A stretch of DNA of 64,000 bases from positions 66,500,669 through 66,564,668 of the forward strand of contig NC_134397.1 in the NCBI RefSeq assembly GCF_050003625.1, given 5' to 3'. This DNA comes from Haematobia irritans. Its lineage: Eukaryota > Arthropoda > Insecta > Diptera > Muscidae. The notes under the pieces are model-generated. The model had not been told where the DNA came from. It did no database searches and saw only the letters and a program-made list of their open reading frames with translations. The first letter of the stretch is position 1. Each line of letters opens with the position of its first letter. Positions 1-10,726 of this stretch are shown in pieces. A program made the translations under genes and the position numbers.

Positions 1-3000
1 CAATTCTTGCCAGGAGGGTTTGAAATTCTTCAAAAGTATGTTTGAAATTCGCTGCCCCTTTTTTGAGATGAGCTTTAAAGCTTTTCACCCCAGCCTCCCA
101 CAGCCCACCCATGTGCGGGGCACCTGGAGGAATGAAGTGCCACGTAACATTCTGGTAGGCATAATTCGAAGTGATAAGACGATTGGATGTTGGGAGAAAA
201 TCTTTTGCAAGAGTTTTGGATGCTCCTACAAAATTTGTCCCATTATCGGAATACAAATGTAGAGGACATCCACGGCGAGAAACGAACCTACTAAAAGCGC
301 CTAAAAATGCAGCCGTTGAGAGTTCGGATGTAGCTTCCAAGTGGATCGCCTTTGTGGAAAAACATACAAAGACACAAGTATAACCTTTCGAAATGCGACA
401 TGCTCGACCGGAATATGACTTAATGTCAAAAGGACCCGCAAAGTCTATGCCGGTGTGAGTGAAAGGACGTGAGTATTCTGCTCGTTGAGGCGGCAGAGCG
501 GACATTAATTGGGTTTGGCATTTGTGTTTATAAAGTGTACATGGCTTACACTTATTTATCGTAGTTTTTATGAGATTTTTTGCTTTAGGTATCCAATACT
601 GTGCTCTGATCAGTTTTAGCATTAATTGGTTGCCTCCATGAAGAGAAATTTCGTGGATGAAGCGAACCAGTAGCCGGGAATACTGGCAGTTATAGGGAAT
701 TATAATTGGATGTCTTTCATTGTATGTTAGAGCTGGCGAATTTGATAGTCGACCACACACGCGCATTAGGCCCTCATTGTCCACAAATGGATTCAAACTA
801 AGAAGGGTACTAGAAGTTGCAATACGCTTCTTGGCGGAAAGTGCCTGGTACTCATTGGGATAGTATGCCTTTTGGCAAATAATTTGCAAGCGCTTCTGTA
901 CAGTAACAACTTCAAAGGTGGAAACATCCTTAGTTGGCTTATGAAAGTTGGATTTAAACTTGGGATGTGTTCGATAAAAGAATCGATAAATGTATGCAAT
1001 CACTCTAATCGCTCTTGATAGTGAAGAAAACTTGTCCAGGAGATCATTAAACTCAGTGAAATATGAAAAATTTACTTTTATTGCTTTTCTTTCCAAGTCG
1101 ATATCTGGCGTGATTAAGTGATTAAAAATTGGCCAACAATCATCGGAATTTCTAAGAAATTCTGGTCCTTGCCACCAAAGTTCATTTTCAATGAGGTCTT
1201 GTGGGAGTAAACCTCGACTAGCAAGGTCAGATGGATTGAGTTCAGATACAACGTGATGCCATTTGTGTGGTGGAACAATTTGAATTATTTTGGATACCCT
1301 ATTGGCAACAAAAGTAGCCCAAAAACAAGGAGGCTTTGACAACCACGAAAGAACTATTGTTGAGTCGGTCCAACAATCTACTGAAAATTCATTTAAATTA
1401 AGTTGAGGAATAATATGGTCTATCATTTCGGCGAGCAATGTCGCGCCACATAACTCCAGTCTTGGAATCGACAGAGTTTTTATTGGGGCAACTTTGGTCT
1501 TGGAAGCAACCAAATGAGTGGATATGGAATTTCGGTTTTTTATTCGGATGTACAATGCCGCAGCGTATGCTTTTTCTGACGCATCGCTGAAACCATGGAA
1601 TTGTACCTTACTCTCAGGGCAATAATCGAACCATCTTGGAATTTTAATGGAATTAATATAAGGATAATTGATTTGAAAAGTATTCCACTTTTTCAAGGAC
1701 TCGTCCGTTATCCTTTCGTCCCATCCCGTGCCATCAATCCATACTTGTTGCATAATAATTTTAGCCACAATAATGCATGGTGACAGCCACCCAACGGGAT
1801 CAAATAATTTCGAAATCTGTGATAATATTTCTCTTTTGGTGTATGTCGAGGAAGAAGGAAAATTTTGGACAAAAAAGAATGAGTCGGATAGAGCATTCCA
1901 ACGGATGCCAAGAGTTTTGGCAGTACTGGAGTCATCGAATTCTAAAAAGTCCGCATTTAGTAAATCGGATGGTGGAATGTCGTATAAGATAGCCTTGGAA
2001 TTAGATGTCCATTTTCGCATTTCAAAACCAGCTGATTTCAAAGCCAAAATCAGTTGGTTTCTAGATTCAATAGCTTCTGGAATTGAATGTGAGCCGGCCA
2101 ATGCGTCGTCAACATACATGCAATTGCGAAGGATTTCACTAGCCTTTGGATATTGAGATTGGACATCATCAGCCAACTGTATCATTGTACGTATGGCCAA
2201 GTAAGGCGCACAATTTACACCAAAGGTGACAGTTTTAAGTTCAAAATCTTCTAAAGGATTTTGGGGATTTGTCCTAAAAAGGATACGTTGGAAGCTTGTT
2301 TGATTCGGATCCACCAGAATCTGGCGATACATTTTGGTTATATCACCATTGAATACATATCGGAAGAATCGCCAATTGAGGATAAGTGTGATAAGTTCGT
2401 TTTGTAAAATTGGGCCTGTATAAAGTAAGTCATTCAAGCTTACTCCATTCGAAGTTGGAGCCGAAGCATTGAAAACGACTCGGACCTTAGTGGTCACACT
2501 TTCAGGTCTTATTACCGCATGATGCGGTAGGTAATAATTCTTGGAATCCTCATATAAATTAGAAGGGAAAACTTTAGACATATGCTTCAGTGAAATATAT
2601 TCTGTAAGGACATTGTCATATTCATCCTTAAAGGCAGGAGTACGAATAAGACGGGCCTCATTTCGAAAATACTGGGCCATTGCAATTCTCCTAGATTGAG
2701 CAATGTCAATATCCTTTGGATACGCTTCTTTAAAAGGAAGTGATACAATATATCGTCCCTCTTCGTTTCTTCTTGTTGTGTGGACATATAAGCTTTCACA
2801 AAATTGGTCAGATGATGAAGTAAATTTCTTCCTGGGAAGATCTTCCACCTCCCAAAAACGTGAAATCTCCTTATCCAGTGAGATTTCACAAAAATAGGAT
2901 AAAATCGTGGGAGAAAAATTTGTGGAAGGATTTGGAATAGGCCCTGTCAAAACCCATCCGAATACAGTTTCTTGGGCCATTAGTGACCCGCAAATTTGCA

Positions 3001-4822
3001 GCTTTAGGCCTGGAAGAATTATTGATGGCAAAATGTCCCCCCCTAAAAGGATATCGATTTTGGAGCTTTCAAAGAATTTTGGATCAGCAAGAGGAATATT
3101 TGGAAGAGCTGAAAGTGTGCCAATGTCGAAAGTACTCGACGGAAGATTTCCTGAGAGATGAGGAACCACAAGTGCTGAGGCAAAAATTTCTATGGTGTCA
3201 TCAGTGTTAGAGCATAGTAGGAATGAACATTCCTTTTGTACTGACGCTGATATTGTATGATTTAATCCCGAAATCTTAGCATTGGTATGTTTGAATGGAA
3301 GTTTAAGTAAATTAAAAAGTCTCTGCGAGATAAAAGTTCCCTCTGATCCCGAGTCAACTAAAGCCCTTGCAGTGTATGTTAGGTCATTGTGCTTAATTCT
3401 GACTAAAGCAGTTCCCAGTAAAACACCACGAGAACTAGTCGAAAAACAAGCATTAATTATCCCACTTCCTGATGCAGTAGTGGACTGTAATACTGTTGAT
3501 GTAGAAGGATGTGGGCATGTATTTGAATCAGAATTTAGACCAGTATTAGATTGGCCACTCTGTGGTTTATGGAGAAGAGAATTATGTTTCTTATGGCATA
3601 CACGACAGGAATATTTGCTCTTGCAGTCTTTGACTGTGTGGGATGAAGAAAAACAGTTTATACACAAGTTCTTGGATTTAATCTCTGTAAATCTTTGGTT
3701 TGGATCAAATTTGAGGAACTTTGGGCACAGACGAATTACGTGAGCCTCTTTTGGGCATAGGAAACATTTTGGTTCCGACACCTTGGTCTGAAACGACTTT
3801 ACATTTGAGGAATTTGCTCGATTGTGGGGTTTTCCCATTAGAGATTTGGATTTAGTAGTAGAATTCGACTCCTGTTTCCGAATCTCCGATACAGACTCTA
3901 AGGTCTTATGGCGATTCGTCAGGAAGTCATCTAATTCGGCCCACTTCGGAATGACTGTTTTATCTGAGAGCGTTTGCTCCCATAAAGTTAAAGTGGAGTC
4001 TGGAAGTCGATTGGAGCATATAAATGTAAAAATAGGGTCCCACGTATCGACTTGGATATTATATTGTTTGAGAAGGGAGATGCATGTATTCATGTCCCTT
4101 TGAAGTTTTTTCAATGCTGTTCCAGATTCCGAAGTGATAGGTGGAAGGCCAAACAAATTCTTCAGCTGAATGTTCACAAGAACTCTCTGGTTCTCATAAC
4201 GAGCAGAAAGATTATTCCATGCAATTTCGAAGTTATCGTTAGTAAGAGGGAATTTGCTCACGATATCGTGGGCCTCCCCCCTCGTTCTCTGATTGAGATG
4301 GAACAATTTCTCAACAGAGCTTAGCCTCGGATTATTCAGACATACTGCCTTAAATATGTCCCTAAATGTTGGCCATGCTGAGAAATCCCCTGTGAAAGTT
4401 GGAATCTCACACGGGGGTAACTTGAAGCCATTCGGGGCTTCGGGAACGTGAATGTGATGGGAAGTCGTGGACTGAGGAACTGGACTTGCATTGGGAGGAG
4501 ACTGGTCTAATAAAATTTCACGTAGGCGTGCACTACATCGACAATAAGATGCATATGTACTTCTATACTTCGCCTTAACCGTTTCCAACTCGGAAGCCCT
4601 CTTATCATCGCCCGATGTATCCCCCTGCTCACCACTTGTCCTCGCTTCAATATCTTGGAGACATTTATCATACGAATGCTTGACCTTTTCCCACAACGGC
4701 TTCAATTCTTCCATATGGGCTTCTATGAGAAAAGATGACGACAATGGAGTATTCTTGTCGTTAAGGTTGGCTTCGAAGTCCACCAACCTATCTGAATCAC
4801 GGATGAACTTATTGAGGGACAT
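1..4822 (-). CDS. BEL/Pao LTR retrotransposon Gag-Pol polyprotein, open and running off the left edge
   Basis: I read this frame codon by codon from the ATG at 4822 down to base 2 and found no stop, so at least 1,607 codons are open. In order: a Gag-like region (DUF1759-type, about residues 120-290); two CX2CX4HX4C zinc knuckles, the first at C353/C356/H361/C366, plus a third C/H cluster; an aspartic protease with the active-site triplet DSG at 490-492 (DUF1758/peptidase A17 type); reverse transcriptase with YVDD at 903-906; the A17/RNase H region; an integrase HHCC finger ending C1425/C1428; and an integrase core with D1460, D1526 and E1576. This order (PR-RT-RH-IN in one fused frame) is the BEL/Pao arrangement. 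Everything needed for replication that lies in the window looks intact. The end of integrase, any env-like frame and the 3' LTR are outside. Short + strand frames here are shadows. Confidence 0.95.
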   Translation of the reverse strand, partial: MSLNKFIRDSDRLVDFEANLNDKNTPLSSSFLIEAHMEELKPLWEKVKHSYDKCLQDIEARTSGEQGDTSGDDKRASELETVKAKYRSTYASYCRCSARLREILLDQSPPNASPVPQSTTSHHIHVPEAPNGFKLPPCEIPTFTGDFSAWPTFRDIFKAVCLNNPRLSSVEKLFHLNQRTRGEAHDIVSKFPLTNDNFEIAWNNLSARYENQRVLVNIQLKNLFGLPPITSESGTALKKLQRDMNTCISLLKQYNIQVDTWDPIFTFICSNRLPDSTLTLWEQTLSDKTVIPKWAELDDFLTNRHKTLESVSEIRKQESNSTTKSKSLMGKPHNRANSSNVKSFQTKVSEPKCFLCPKEAHVIRLCPKFLKFDPNQRFTEIKSKNLCINCFSSSHTVKDCKSKYSCRVCHKKHNSLLHKPQSGQSNTGLNSDSNTCPHPSTSTVLQSTTASGSGIINACFSTSSRGVLLGTALVRIKHNDLTYTARALVDSGSEGTFISQRLFNLLKLPFKHTNAKISGLNHTISASVQKECSFLLCSNTDDTIEIFASALVVPHLSGNLPSSTFDIGTLSALPNIPLADPKFFESSKIDILLGGDILPSIILPGLKLQICGSLMAQETVFGWVLTGPIPNPSTNFSPTILSYFCEISLDKEISRFWEVEDLPRKKFTSSSDQFCESLYVHTTRRNEEGRYIVSLPFKEAYPKDIDIAQSRRIAMAQYFRNEARLIRTPAFKDEYDNVLTEYISLKHMSKVFPSNLYEDSKNYYLPHHAVIRPESVTTKVRVVFNASAPTSNGVSLNDLLYTGPILQNELITLILNWRFFRYVFNGDITKMYRQILVDPNQTSFQRILFRTNPQNPLEDFELKTVTFGVNCAPYLAIRTMIQLADDVQSQYPKASEILRNCMYVDDALAGSHSIPEAIESRNQLILALKSAGFEMRKWTSNSKAILYDIPPSDLLNADFLEFDDSSTAKTLGIRWNALSDSFFFVQNFPSSSTYTKREILSQISKLFDPVGWLSPCIIVAKIIMQQVWIDGTGWDERITDESLKKWNTFQINYPYINSIKIPRWFDYCPESKVQFHGFSDASEKAYAAALYIRIKNRNSISTHLVASKTKVAPIKTLSIPRLELCGATLLAEMIDHIIPQLNLNEFSVDCWTDSTIVLSWLSKPPCFWATFVANRVSKIIQIVPPHKWHHVVSELNPSDLASRGLLPQDLIENELWWQGPEFLRNSDDCWPIFNHLITPDIDLERKAIKVNFSYFTEFNDLLDKFSSLSRAIRVIAYIYRFFYRTHPKFKSNFHKPTKDVSTFEVVTVQKRLQIICQKAYYPNEYQALSAKKRIATSSTLLSLNPFVDNEGLMRVCGRLSNSPALTYNERHPIIIPYNCQYSRLLVRFIHEISLHGGNQLMLKLIRAQYWIPKAKNLIKTTINKCKPCTLYKHKCQTQLMSALPPQRAEYSRPFTHTGIDFAGPFDIKSYSGRACRISKGYTCVFVCFSTKAIHLEATSELSTAAFLGAFSRFVSRRGCPLHLYSDNGTNFVGASKTLAKDFLPTSNRLITSNYAYQNVTWHFIPPGAPHMGGLWEAGVKSFKAHLKKGAANFKHTFEEFQTLLARI

Positions 4823-5363
4823 TGTAACAAATTATAAGATATATACAATCAACGAAAATAAAAATTCGACACTATTTTGGACGAACTTTTCGAATAAAAC
4901 GAATACCGTTGAAAATATTTAAAAAAAATCAACCAAAAGAAATGGAACACAGATTCTCTATACCAATTTACGATTTATGACTCAAATTTGAAATACCATT
5001 AAAATCCCACAAACCGTATGTGATGCTCGCGGAATAAATGGATAGAAAAAATAAAATATAGCAAAATAAATATATTTTCAAAACCCAATAGGAAGTTATT
5101 AATAAATCGAAGAAAATAAAACAATATTAATAAGTAGCATGCGATAAAAAAAAAAAAAAAATTAAATTAAAAAACGTAAGGAAAATTTTACGACTACGAC
5201 TAATACGATTTTCCCTTTCAGAAATTGTAAAAACGTAAGTTGCGACAACCCTACAAATTTACCATCGAAAAGAAAAAATAAAAGGAGATATTATGTATTT
5301 AATAGATACAAGATTGAAAAGATTCGTAAATGTCGCGATATCAGCTGTTTAAGAATCACAACA
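4823..5363 (-). other. BEL/Pao untranslated leader and probable 5' LTR
   Basis: This AT-rich stretch lies immediately upstream of the BEL/Pao start codon, where the leader and 5' LTR belong. On the minus strand a TGTTGTG sequence at 5363-5357 would suit an LTR 5' end, and TATTAAATA-like sequence follows. I could not identify a primer-binding site, and the matching 3' LTR lies outside the window, so neither LTR boundary is proven. Confidence 0.4.
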
Positions 5364-7407
5364 AAATGTAAAAATATAAGGCCGTTGAAAAAATGGAATT
5401 TCCAGTTTGCCTTCTCCTACTTCCAGAAGAGTTCCACAATAGTGGATCTTAAGAGAACGAGAGAGTGGATGGGGCCTGCGCAGTAAGAAAACTGTAGGTA
5501 TGGTTGAGTGTGTTGGTGATGAAAAAGAAATGGGAACACTAGGAGAGAGGGTTCTTAAAGCTGCGCTATAGATATGAAGACAGATGGAGAATACGAAAAG
5601 AATTAAATTCACAAAGCGTGGGCTAACTACGGAGCTGCCTCCTCAACTGCGACTGATTTATTTTGAAAACAAACAATGAGTTGTAATGGATAGCAACATA
5701 TGATACTAAATCACAAACCTTTCCCAGATTAACCATTAGCAAAAATCGCTCAATAGCTTTCAACTACTCACAAAAAAATAAGTAAATTGAAATCGAATAT
5801 AAAATTATTGATATTGGGCACAATTTCATATAAAATCAGAGCGATTACTTGTTTCGTGAATAATTTATTTAATAGAAAAAAAATATATATATTATGCTCA
5901 ATAATAAATATTTTATAATAATTAAAGTATTTAAAATATTTAAGCAATACTATCAACTAAATCAAAAAAATGTGCTGTAAAATGTATTATACGGGGAATT
6001 AGTGGGATCACTGTAACTATGTTTATAATAGTCTCACAAAGCTGAGAGACTTGTAGACTAGTAGAAACGGGTGAGAAGGAGGGAAGGGGTAGGCAATTGT
6101 GATGGAGACAGAGTGAACAAAATATGGGCAATGAATATTTTAGTGTCTACTGTTGGTGAAGCCTAAGGAATGTGTAGCGGGGGTGTGATGTTAAATAGCG
6201 GCAAAGGCGAAATCAAAGTGAGAGAGTATTATAGTTGTTGGGCAGTGAGGAGAAATAGGGGGATATGGATCACTGTAAAGGAAAAATGGAACATAGTCAT
6301 AGCATTATAACAGAGCCGTGTATAGATCTACAGCAGGCGTCTGTTATGAACATGTGCTGTTAGGGAATTTTACAGAGCACGTTTTTCGGATCACAGAATA
6401 CGACTTACGCTTCAATCAAAGTTCCTTTACGAATGCTACAAGCCAATTTTCCTTTCTCTACTTCAGTTCTTTTTAGCGGATGATATGCAGTGTCTCATTT
6501 ACCTTTAAGCTTTTTAATTCTTCTCCCAGAATATGTATTTGCGTCACTTGTTAACACAAGGAGAGCAGTATTTATTTCCTTTTCTTCGATTGATTTATAG
6601 TGATTTTAGTTCGCATGCACTTTTAGGTTTTAAATGGTTATCATTTTATACGTTTTACTTTTTTTTTTTTTTAACAATAACTTCTTTTTACTCAATATTT
6701 TAATAAATTTTCTAAATTTAATTACGGAGCTCGTAACCACACTGAATAGCACTAGCAGAATGAATTGAAGAATAAATGGAAAACGTCAACTAACCTGTTT
6801 GATGTTTGGTGATGACGATGATGATGAGAATATCTGGTATGTGGAGTCGATTTCTCAGAGAGCAATTATTACAAGAGTCGATGGAATCCACGGGAGCGAA
6901 TCCGTCTCGAACTGGACCAAAAATGTTAGTGTGTATGGGTAAAAAGATCAACCTGTGGAATGTAGAATCTCTTGAGCCGAAACAAAGTCAACTATTTTGG
7001 GAGAATAGTCGGCTTTGTACTCCAGATGATATGATTTGGAAGAAACAAACCAATATGGATGCAATGGAACGAAAGAAAACAAGAAAACAAATTGATTTCA
7101 GATCGATGGAATACAATTGGATTTATTTCTTCAACTTTGACGTCTTACCAGTATGGTCGATAAATTCAAACAGAAAGGATATACTTATTTTTCTACGGAA
7201 ATAAGACCTGAGATATGGTTTGACATTGTGGTGAATTTACTTTGACATTTACAAAATAATTTATCGATCGCAGTGAAAAGTATCTATCGACTATTTGGGT
7301 ATTTGTAAATCCCATAAAGGGATTCAGTAGTGAAAAAATTAATTTTAGTCGGGAAGTGTTCTTAAGTGTTTATGCGGCATAAACAATACAAATGCACAAA
7401 CTTATTA
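5364..7407. other. Unassigned AT-rich sequence
   Basis: No gene or transposon was recognised. A 132-codon frame at 6806-7204 (+) begins in a GATGATGAT microsatellite and has no family features I know. A string GTCTCGAACTGGACCA near 6910 looks superficially like a tRNA 3' end or primer site, but I could not attach it to an LTR. An A/T run lies at about 6660. Confidence 0.3.
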
Positions 7408-7443
7408 TACCCTGTACCACAGTAGTGGTGAAGGGTATAAAAA
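7406..7443. repeat. TATACCC hairpin (terminal hairpin of a dipteran dispersed repeat)
   Basis: TTATACCCTGTACCAC is followed by a short loop and its near-complement GTGGTGAAGGGTATAA, giving an almost perfect stem. The same type of hairpin heads other repeats at 24254, 58912 and, in degenerate form, 7558-7595. It marks an old end of a dispersed element; the rest of that element is not recognisable here. Confidence 0.55.
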
Positions 7444-8881
7444 GTTTAAATTACCCATTAAAAGTAGGAAAAAACCAAGTTATAAAAAATTAATTAAAAG
7501 AACTTCCTGGGTAGTTAAAATAAAGAACATCATTGGGAGTGCATATTTTTGCTGGGTTATTATAGCCCCAACATCATTCTGTGGTGCTGGGTATAAAAAG
7601 AACTGTCACTGGAATAAACCTACCGGCTGTCAAACGATTATATAGCAACCTGAAATTGGTTGCAACACATGTTAGCCACCCTGTGTATGTGATTAATTTT
7701 GTAATTTAATCAGAGTAGATGTTTTTCTATCATTAAATTTTATTATACCTTATAATATAAGAGTATTAAAATAATACGCTCAGTACGACGAAATGCAATT
7801 GGCATAAACTGCATTAATTATTGCTAAAATTATGTTCCATATTTCTCCTGATCCCCCAATATATAGGTCGATATATATAGTAGACAATCACAAAATCATA
7901 TTATTATTACATATCTGTATTAATAAGTTTCCATTTTACAACATCGTAAAAACAATCTCACATTCACATAACACATATGCCCACAACACTGGCTATAAAG
8001 TACTTTTAATTTCCATCCCATTCCATGTTCAATGTGTTCACAAGAGGAGTGACTAGTAGTTTACCCCCAAAACGAAAGAAAAATGAAACAAAAATCTAAA
8101 AAAAACATCAGAACTACCTACCTACCTTAGTGCAAGCCTTTTGAAATTAAAGATACGTTCAAGGAAGCGAACACTAAATGATGCTGAAACCATTGAAAAA
8201 AGGGTCATTAAATGCATATTCATCCATTTGCAGAGGCCAAGTACTTCTGTTCGCAGTATGTTCGCATGTTCCTAGAGCTCAATGTTGCCTTTGCAGTTAT
8301 ATTCATTTCAATGCTCAATGGAAATCCCAAAATCGTTAAGGAAGACCATCTCTTATTTCTGCTACTCTATTCCTTTCGAAGACATTGAATTCAAATGTGG
8401 CAAAACTGACAATGATGATGCTACGCAATGCTACTGTTTGCAGGTTGGCTGGTTACTTGCTAGTTGATGGTTATTCGAGTCATTTCATCTTAGATGAGAG
8501 TTTTTCCTCTTCCATGGCCAAGGCATTCGGGGAGCTTTTCCTATGGACTTTTGTTCTATGGTGTCTCTGCATGTTTTTGGCGTTGTTCAATCGAATTTAC
8601 GGTGATGTACACAATGCACACAATATCATCAAATGTGTCTTCTGTGAGATATCACCCATGAGTGGGGGCATGGTGTATGCGTATGGATGTGTGCGTATGT
8701 GTTTGTAGGAAAGAACAATTCCACTTGCACTGGTCCCATTCAAGAACTAAACAAGGAATAGACCAGGTACGTCTACAAGTAATCTTACTCAACAAATCTG
8801 TGTTACAGTACAAAATACGAAGTACGATGATAATGACAGGGAATTTACAGAGAGGTACGGTGAACAAAGAAAACATACGAA
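7444..8881. other. Unassigned sequence
   Basis: Apart from a second weak TATAGCCCC...GGGTATAAA hairpin near 7558-7595 and a short GT-rich run near 8690, I see no gene, RNA or repeat that I can name. The overlapping small frames at 8282-8922 are on both strands and look like chance. Confidence 0.3.
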
Positions 8882-9125
8882 TTAACCCTCTAATGCCCCA
8901 TTTTTTTGCGCCAGCTTATTAAATATTCAATGTTAACGACACAAAAGCAATAAAACTAAAAAAGAAAAATTTATAGGGTAAAATTCAGTGCAAAGTCTCT
9001 TGAACAGTTTTAACTAAATTTTCTTTTTATTTTACACATTTTTGTTATCTTAAGGTGTGTTTTACTAAAAGATTCCCGATTTAACGAAGCCCGCCTAAAG
9101 GCGGTATTGGGCATTAGAGGGTTAA
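8882..9125. mobile_element. piggyBac-like MITE, copy 1
   Basis: The sequence is bounded on both sides by TTAA (8882-8885 and 9122-9125). Its inverted ends read CCCTCTAATGCCC and GGGCATTAGAGGG. A TTAA target duplication next to ends beginning CCC is the signature of the piggyBac superfamily. The 236-bp interior has no coding capacity, so this is a non-autonomous miniature element. A sister copy in the opposite orientation lies at 35763-36001. Confidence 0.85.
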
Positions 9126-9554
9126 TTGGATTTTATACGGTTTTATTTTTTGGATACCCTCCGTTTGTAACACATCGAAATATTAATCTCGGACCCCAAA
9201 AAAATATATGTATTCTGGGTCGTAGTGAAATTCTGAATTGTTCTAGCGATGTCCGTCCGTCTGCATGGTATTGAAAATAAGCCATATCGGACGAATCTTA
9301 GTCCAAATTTCAACAGCATCGAATGAAACTTGTTCCTCCATAAGGCTTCAAATCTTGGGGATCGATGTATAAGGGGGCTATATATAAGTATGGACCGATA
9401 TGGACCAATTTTTTCACGGTTCTTAGAGAGCATATATTTAAATTACGTACCAATTTTCAACCCGAGCAGACAGCGCACAGTTGTTCCAAATCGCTTTTTT
9501 TGGAAATAATTCTGCAACTTTTGGACGGATTTGACCTGCGGGGCATCTTGGAGG

Positions 9555-10639
9555 GGGTGTCCAAAACCGACACCGGTTAACCGGATTCAGTTACACAAAC
9601 CGGTTAACCGCAAAAACCGGGTTTGGACCATCGGTTAACCGGTTTTCTGTATTTCAACAAAATTTTTTTCTAGTTTTCATATATTTCTCCCAAAAGTGGA
9701 ACTTTTTGCAGAGGTATATTGGAAGTGAGAAAAAAATGACTACCCTATGGGAAATTAGTGCAAATTGCCACTAATAGACCCATTACAGGACTGGTTCCTT
9801 TATCCGTTTATCAACATTTTTAATTATCATATAATTTATTGATTTCTATACTCACTTGATATCAACATTTTTTTGAATCCACACTTTTAATACAATACTA
9901 CTATCAGAATTATTTATTGTTCAACATATTCTTTTCTGGTGCGATACGGATGAAAAGTTTGTCCCAGATTGTTTCATGACCAGTTGTCTATGGGGTATTC
10001 CTACTATGTTAAGTTGTTCCAGGACGTGTCCTTTGGGATGAGTCCAAGTCGTGTCCCAAAGTGTAAATTTTCCCAGTCAATGACACATCCATGTTAAAGT
10101 GACCGGTCCATTCCATACGCTTGGACCTGTCCTGGGGTTGATCCATTTCCCGCAGGGAACTTACAACACAGGTTCACTAAGTAAATGAAAAATTTTGTTT
10201 GGTCAAACGACATTCCACTTAGTTGTAAAGTCCTTTCTTTGAGCACAAATAAAGCCAAATTTATTAGAAGCCTTTTGACATTGCCTCAATTTTTTTAATT
10301 GCGTGTAAAGACAATGTTGTTTGTCTAAAATGTCGGTCCTCAGAAAAGAAAAAAAATATTTTAGAAAACTTGTAGTTGGATATGTACAATCAGTCAACGA
10401 GTATTTTCAGCGCAAAAGGAGCACTTTAACGGCTTTCAATTTTCCTATCAATGTTTTATTTATTTTTTTAATAAAATGAGTATTTAAAAATCATTTTCAC
10501 TAATTTTTATAGTTTCGGTTTTAACCGGTTAACCGGGTTTGAGCAAAATAAAAAACCGAAAACCGGGTTTTAAAACATTGGGATTTTCGGATAAACCGAA
10601 AACCGTCTTTTCAAAAAACCCGGTTATTTGGACCCGCTA
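9555..10639. mobile_element. Fold-back element with AACCGGTTAACCGG-rich ends, nested in composite copy 1
   Basis: Both ends of this ~1.09-kb insert carry clusters of CCGGTTAACCGG-type motifs in inverted orientation. The outer ends pair as GTGTCCAAA (left) and TTTGGACCC (right). The flanks repeat ATCTTGGAGG at 9545-9554 and 10640-10649, and that sequence is the usual CTTGGAGGAG of the surrounding tandem unit. So this is an insertion with a target duplication of 8-10 bp, most like a hAT-type non-autonomous element. The interior has no open frame I trust. Confidence 0.6.
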
Positions 10640-10726
10640 ATCTTGGAGGAGGAAAATTCACCCGATCCGGTTGAAATTTGGTTCGTGGTGTTAATATATG
10701 GTCTCGAACAATCATGCCAAATATAC

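Noticed and set aside
1728..2156. 142-codon plus-strand frame
   Set aside because: It lies opposite the BEL/Pao reverse-transcriptase frame and is a shadow; the same applies to the other plus-strand frames between 20 and 4922.
6900..6925. Retroviral-type primer-binding site
   Set aside because: The string resembles a tRNA 3' end complement, but no LTR or coding region accompanies it.
6806..7204. 132-codon host gene
   Set aside because: It starts in a GATGATGAT microsatellite, has no recognisable domain and no supporting splice or promoter context.
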